From Tsuneonella aeria (GTDB lineage Bacteria; Pseudomonadota; Alphaproteobacteria; Sphingomonadales; Sphingomonadaceae): a stretch of DNA of 64,000 nucleotides. The stretch lies in NCBI RefSeq assembly GCF_009827495.1, contig NZ_WTZA01000001.1, forward strand, positions 124,001-188,000. The letters run 5' to 3'. A program made the position numbers and the translations under genes. Positions 62,039 to 64,000 of this stretch are shown here, piece by piece (the first letter of the stretch is position 1; every line of letters starts with the position of its first letter). The notes below the pieces were generated by a model that did no database searches, was not told the origin of the DNA, and was given only the letters and a program-made list of their open reading frames with translations.

Positions 62039-63103
62039 TCAGGCGGGCGTGGCCTCTCGCAGCGATGAGCGATTGAGCGGGACGGTGAAGCAATACGTGA
62101 CGCCGCGATCGCTCGGCACGCGATCGACAGCCGTTCCGAGGCCGCGGGCAACGGCGCCGACAATGCGCATTCCGAGGCCGGTTCCCGACGGCGCCTGTCC
62201 TTCGGTGATCCCGCGACCATCGTCGGATACGCACACGATGACGTCGCCATCTCCGCGCCGTTCCAGGCGAATGCGGATCGTGCCGCCGGTCCCGTCCGGG
62301 AAGGCATACTTGGCCGCGTTCCCGACCAGTTCGTTGACGATCACGCCGACGGCCACTGCCGCATCGGGGGGGACTTCGACATGGTCGGCGTCAACCTCCA
62401 GCGCGATCTTGCCGCCGGACTGGGCGATCATCTGGCGCAGTTCGTCGGCCAGGGTGACGAGGTACGCGTCAAGGTCGATGGTGGTGAGATCGTCGCGGGT
62501 GTAGAGCCGCTGGTGCACCTTGGCGATGGCCCGGATGCGGTTCTGAATGTCCTCCAGCACCTGGCGCACCGGTTCCTGCCTGGACTGATTTGCCTGCATC
62601 GCCACGAAGCTGAGCACCATCTGCAGGCTGTTCGAAACGCGGTGGTGCACCTCGCGCACCAGCATCTCCAGCCGGTCGTTGGCGATCCGGAGCTCCGCCT
62701 CGGCGCGGCGCTTGTCCCGTTCCAGCCTGTCGCGCGACAAGGCCTGGCGGAAGCGTCCGTCGAGCACGTCGAAGAAGCTGTCGCCCACGGTCTTCACGAC
62801 GAAGTCGAGCGCGCCGGCGCGCAATGCGTCGACCGCCACCGCGGTATCGTCGTTCCCGGTCACGAACACGACCGGGGGATGATCTTCGAGCGCGACGATC
62901 TCGTCGAGCATCTGGCGCCCGCTCTTGCCCGGCATGTGATTGTCGATCGCGACGAGATCGAAGGTTTCGGCGCGGATGAGGGCGAGCCCCGCGTCAGCGT
63001 TGGACGCGGTGGACACGACGAAACCTCGCCTGCCGAGCGCACGCTCGGTCAGACGGCACATGCCGTCGTCGTCATCGACATAAAGAATGCGCGGCGAGGC
63101 TAT
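62039..63103 (-). CDS. Hybrid REC-HWE/HisKA_2 sensor kinase
   Basis: A 354-residue soluble protein with a receiver domain (about 5-125) joined to a kinase of the HWE/HisKA_2 group: EVHHRVSNSLQMVLSF as the phosphorylated His region, NELVGNAAKYAFP, SDDGRGI and GTGLGMRIV as ATP-binding boxes. The receiver has its Asp54 acceptor in LVAIDNHMPG and acidic residues in ILYVDDDDG. The latter lie upstream of the first ATG (63061), and no ATG, GTG or TTG precedes in frame; an ATA at 63103, overlapping the previous stop as ATAG, fits the expected start. If ATG 63061 is used, the receiver loses its first strand. Confidence 0.82.
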   Translation of the reverse strand: MASPRILYVDDDDGMCRLTERALGRRGFVVSTASNADAGLALIRAETFDLVAIDNHMPGKSGRQMLDEIVALEDHPPVVFVTGNDDTAVAVDALRAGALDFVVKTVGDSFFDVLDGRFRQALSRDRLERDKRRAEAELRIANDRLEMLVREVHHRVSNSLQMVLSFVAMQANQSRQEPVRQVLEDIQNRIRAIAKVHQRLYTRDDLTTIDLDAYLVTLADELRQMIAQSGGKIALEVDADHVEVPPDAAVAVGVIVNELVGNAAKYAFPDGTGGTIRIRLERRGDGDVIVCVSDDGRGITEGQAPSGTGLGMRIVGAVARGLGTAVDRVPSDRGVTYCFTVPLNRSSLREATPA

Positions 63104-63543
63104 TGGTCGTCGACCTCGGGCACCTGGATCACCGAAAGAAACAGGCCAAGCTGACGAATGGCGTCGGCGAAGCTTTCGTAGTTCACCGGCTTCGTGATGT
63201 AGACGTTGCAGCCGAGGTCGTAGCAGCGCTGGATCTCGATCTTGTCGTCGGTGGTGGTGAGGACGACCACGGGCGTGCGATGCAGCTTGGCGTCGCCCTT
63301 GATCCGTTCCAGGATGCTCGTCCCGCTCATGTCCGGCAGATTAAGGTCCAGCAGCACCATCGCCGGCCCATTATGCAAGGGGCCCTCGGGTGCATTGAAC
63401 AAGTAGTCCAGCGCGCTCGTCCCGTCGGTGAAATGGCGGATTTCGTTGGAGATCCCGGCCCGGCGAATGTTCTTCTCGATGAGACGCGCGTGGCCCTCAT
63501 CATCCTCGATCATCACGATGCCGACAGGCTGATGTGCATTCAT
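63100..63543 (-). CDS. Single-domain response regulator (Rcp1-like)
   Basis: A 147-residue stand-alone receiver. Acidic pocket residues are in VMIEDDEGHARLIEKN, the phosphoryl acceptor is Asp66 in VLLDLNLPDMSG, then VVLTTTDD and the lysine of VYITKPVNYESF. The IEDDxxHARLIEKNIRRAG form is that of regulators paired with phytochrome-type kinases. No output domain, so it passes phosphate on or acts by contact. Its ATG overlaps the upstream kinase stop (ATGA) and its stop overlaps the presumed ATA of the next gene. Confidence 0.92.
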   Translation of the reverse strand: MNAHQPVGIVMIEDDEGHARLIEKNIRRAGISNEIRHFTDGTSALDYLFNAPEGPLHNGPAMVLLDLNLPDMSGTSILERIKGDAKLHRTPVVVLTTTDDKIEIQRCYDLGCNVYITKPVNYESFADAIRQLGLFLSVIQVPEVDDQ

Positions 63544-64000
63544 GTCACGGATTCCACTGGGATAAATGTCTCTGGCAACGAAAGAATGAACGTTGCGCCT
63601 TCGTCAAGCTGCGATTTGACCGTGATGTTGCCGCCGAGCCGATAGGCGAGTGCGCGCACGTTGGCGAGTCCGATCCCTTCGCCCGGCTGGTCCTGCGTTC
63701 CGGCCCGCCGGAACAGTTCGAATATCCGCTCCTGATCGTTCGGGTCGATCCCGCGCCCGTTGTCGCGTACGATGACTTCGACCATGCGGCCATCCCGCCG
63801 GCCGCTGACGGTGACCTCGCCCGGCCGCTTGGGGTCGAGGTACTTCAGCGCATTTTCGACGAGGTTGGACACGATCTGCTCGACCGCGATGCGATCGCTG
63901 CGGACGTCCGGAACAGGCTCCACGGTGACCCCCGCCCCGGCATCTTCCGCCAGCTGGTACAGCGACGCGACCACCCCGTCGACCAGGGCGTTCATGTCGA
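63540..64000 (-). CDS. Sensor histidine kinase, C-terminal part (5' end outside window)
   Basis: Only the last 153 or so codons are present. They hold a HATPase domain: VSNLVENALKYLDPKRPGE (N box), VRDNGRGIDPND (G1), the FRRAGTQDQPGEGIGLANVRALA lid region and the final GATFILSLPE. The frame is open to the window edge, so the sensory and His-phosphotransfer parts lie beyond. The type (phytochrome-like or other) cannot be seen. It overlaps the response regulator gene by ATGA. Confidence 0.88.
   Translation of the reverse strand, partial: DMNALVDGVVASLYQLAEDAGAGVTVEPVPDVRSDRIAVEQIVSNLVENALKYLDPKRPGEVTVSGRRDGRMVEVIVRDNGRGIDPNDQERIFELFRRAGTQDQPGEGIGLANVRALAYRLGGNITVKSQLDEGATFILSLPETFIPVESVT

Overview
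The window is a 64 kb stretch of gene-dense, high-GC chromosome that looks like core DNA of an alphaproteobacterium of the order Sphingomonadales, probably Erythrobacteraceae. The evidence is the protein style and gene set: an Erythrobacter-type subclass B3 metallo-beta-lactamase, a DnaE with a degenerate PHP domain, a single Lol permease paired with LolD, a KorAB-type 2-oxoacid:acceptor oxidoreductase, a KTSC-domain protein and a DOMON-like protein. There is no insertion sequence, prophage, CRISPR array, rRNA operon or integrase. About 61 protein genes, one tRNA and one clear pseudogene fill almost all of it; no gene-free gap exceeds 300 bases. Both ends cut a gene: argJ at the left and a sensor kinase at the right.

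Layout. 0-6 kb: argJ (partial), a small secreted protein, secA, two tiny reverse-strand genes, a KTSC protein, a DUF2939 protein and tRNA-Asn(GTT) with its own promoter. 6-13 kb: nadK, divergent from a GGDEF-like/EAL protein, then recN, an alpha/beta-hydrolase lipoprotein and ligA. 13-16.2 kb (reverse): an overlapping chain of SDR, B3 metallo-beta-lactamase, prmA and a DUF2459/TIGR02117 protein. 16.2-18.9 kb: sdhCDA, with no sdhB after it. 18.9-22.9 kb: a sensory locus with a membrane protein, a CadC-like membrane-bound winged-helix regulator, and a divergent BlaI-type repressor with an M56 (BlaR1-like) protease behind a palindromic operator. 22.9-30.9 kb: YpfJ-type metalloprotease, 3-hydroxybutyrate dehydrogenase, M28 peptidase, guaB, RsmB-family methyltransferase, TPR protein, rppH and an HSL-family esterase. 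31-38.6 kb: korAB with a good terminator, a YdjM-like membrane protein, PAP2 phosphatase, cyclopropane fatty acid synthase and a serine-hydrolase lipoprotein.

38.6-41.3 kb (reverse): purF, SDR and a PilZ protein. 41.5-49.3 kb: lolC-like permease, lolD, glutathione peroxidase, dnaE, an acyl-CoA synthetase and a small zinc-ribbon protein. 49.3-53.2 kb (reverse): tyrS, PilZ, an MFS exporter and cysK. 53.2-57.2 kb: DOMON-like protein and a DUF1343/NamZ-like protein, a reverse-strand LigB-type dioxygenase and a Spinster-type MFS transporter. 57.2-61.9 kb: an amj (lipid II flippase) pseudogene, a small exported protein, and a VWA-MoxR pair split by an opposite-strand soluble chemoreceptor. 62-64 kb: a three-gene phosphorelay (kinase, response regulator, REC-HWE kinase) joined by 4-base overlaps, where the last gene seems to start at ATA.

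No wholly new multi-gene system can be claimed from sequence alone. The most unusual items are the amj pseudogene with an out-of-frame internal deletion, the BlaI/M56 locus with a divergent membrane regulator and no lactamase or penicillin-sensor domain, the possible ATA start, the chemoreceptor set between moxR and its VWA partner, and a NamZ-like enzyme without an export signal. All assignments come from reading motifs and recalling families; no database search was run.
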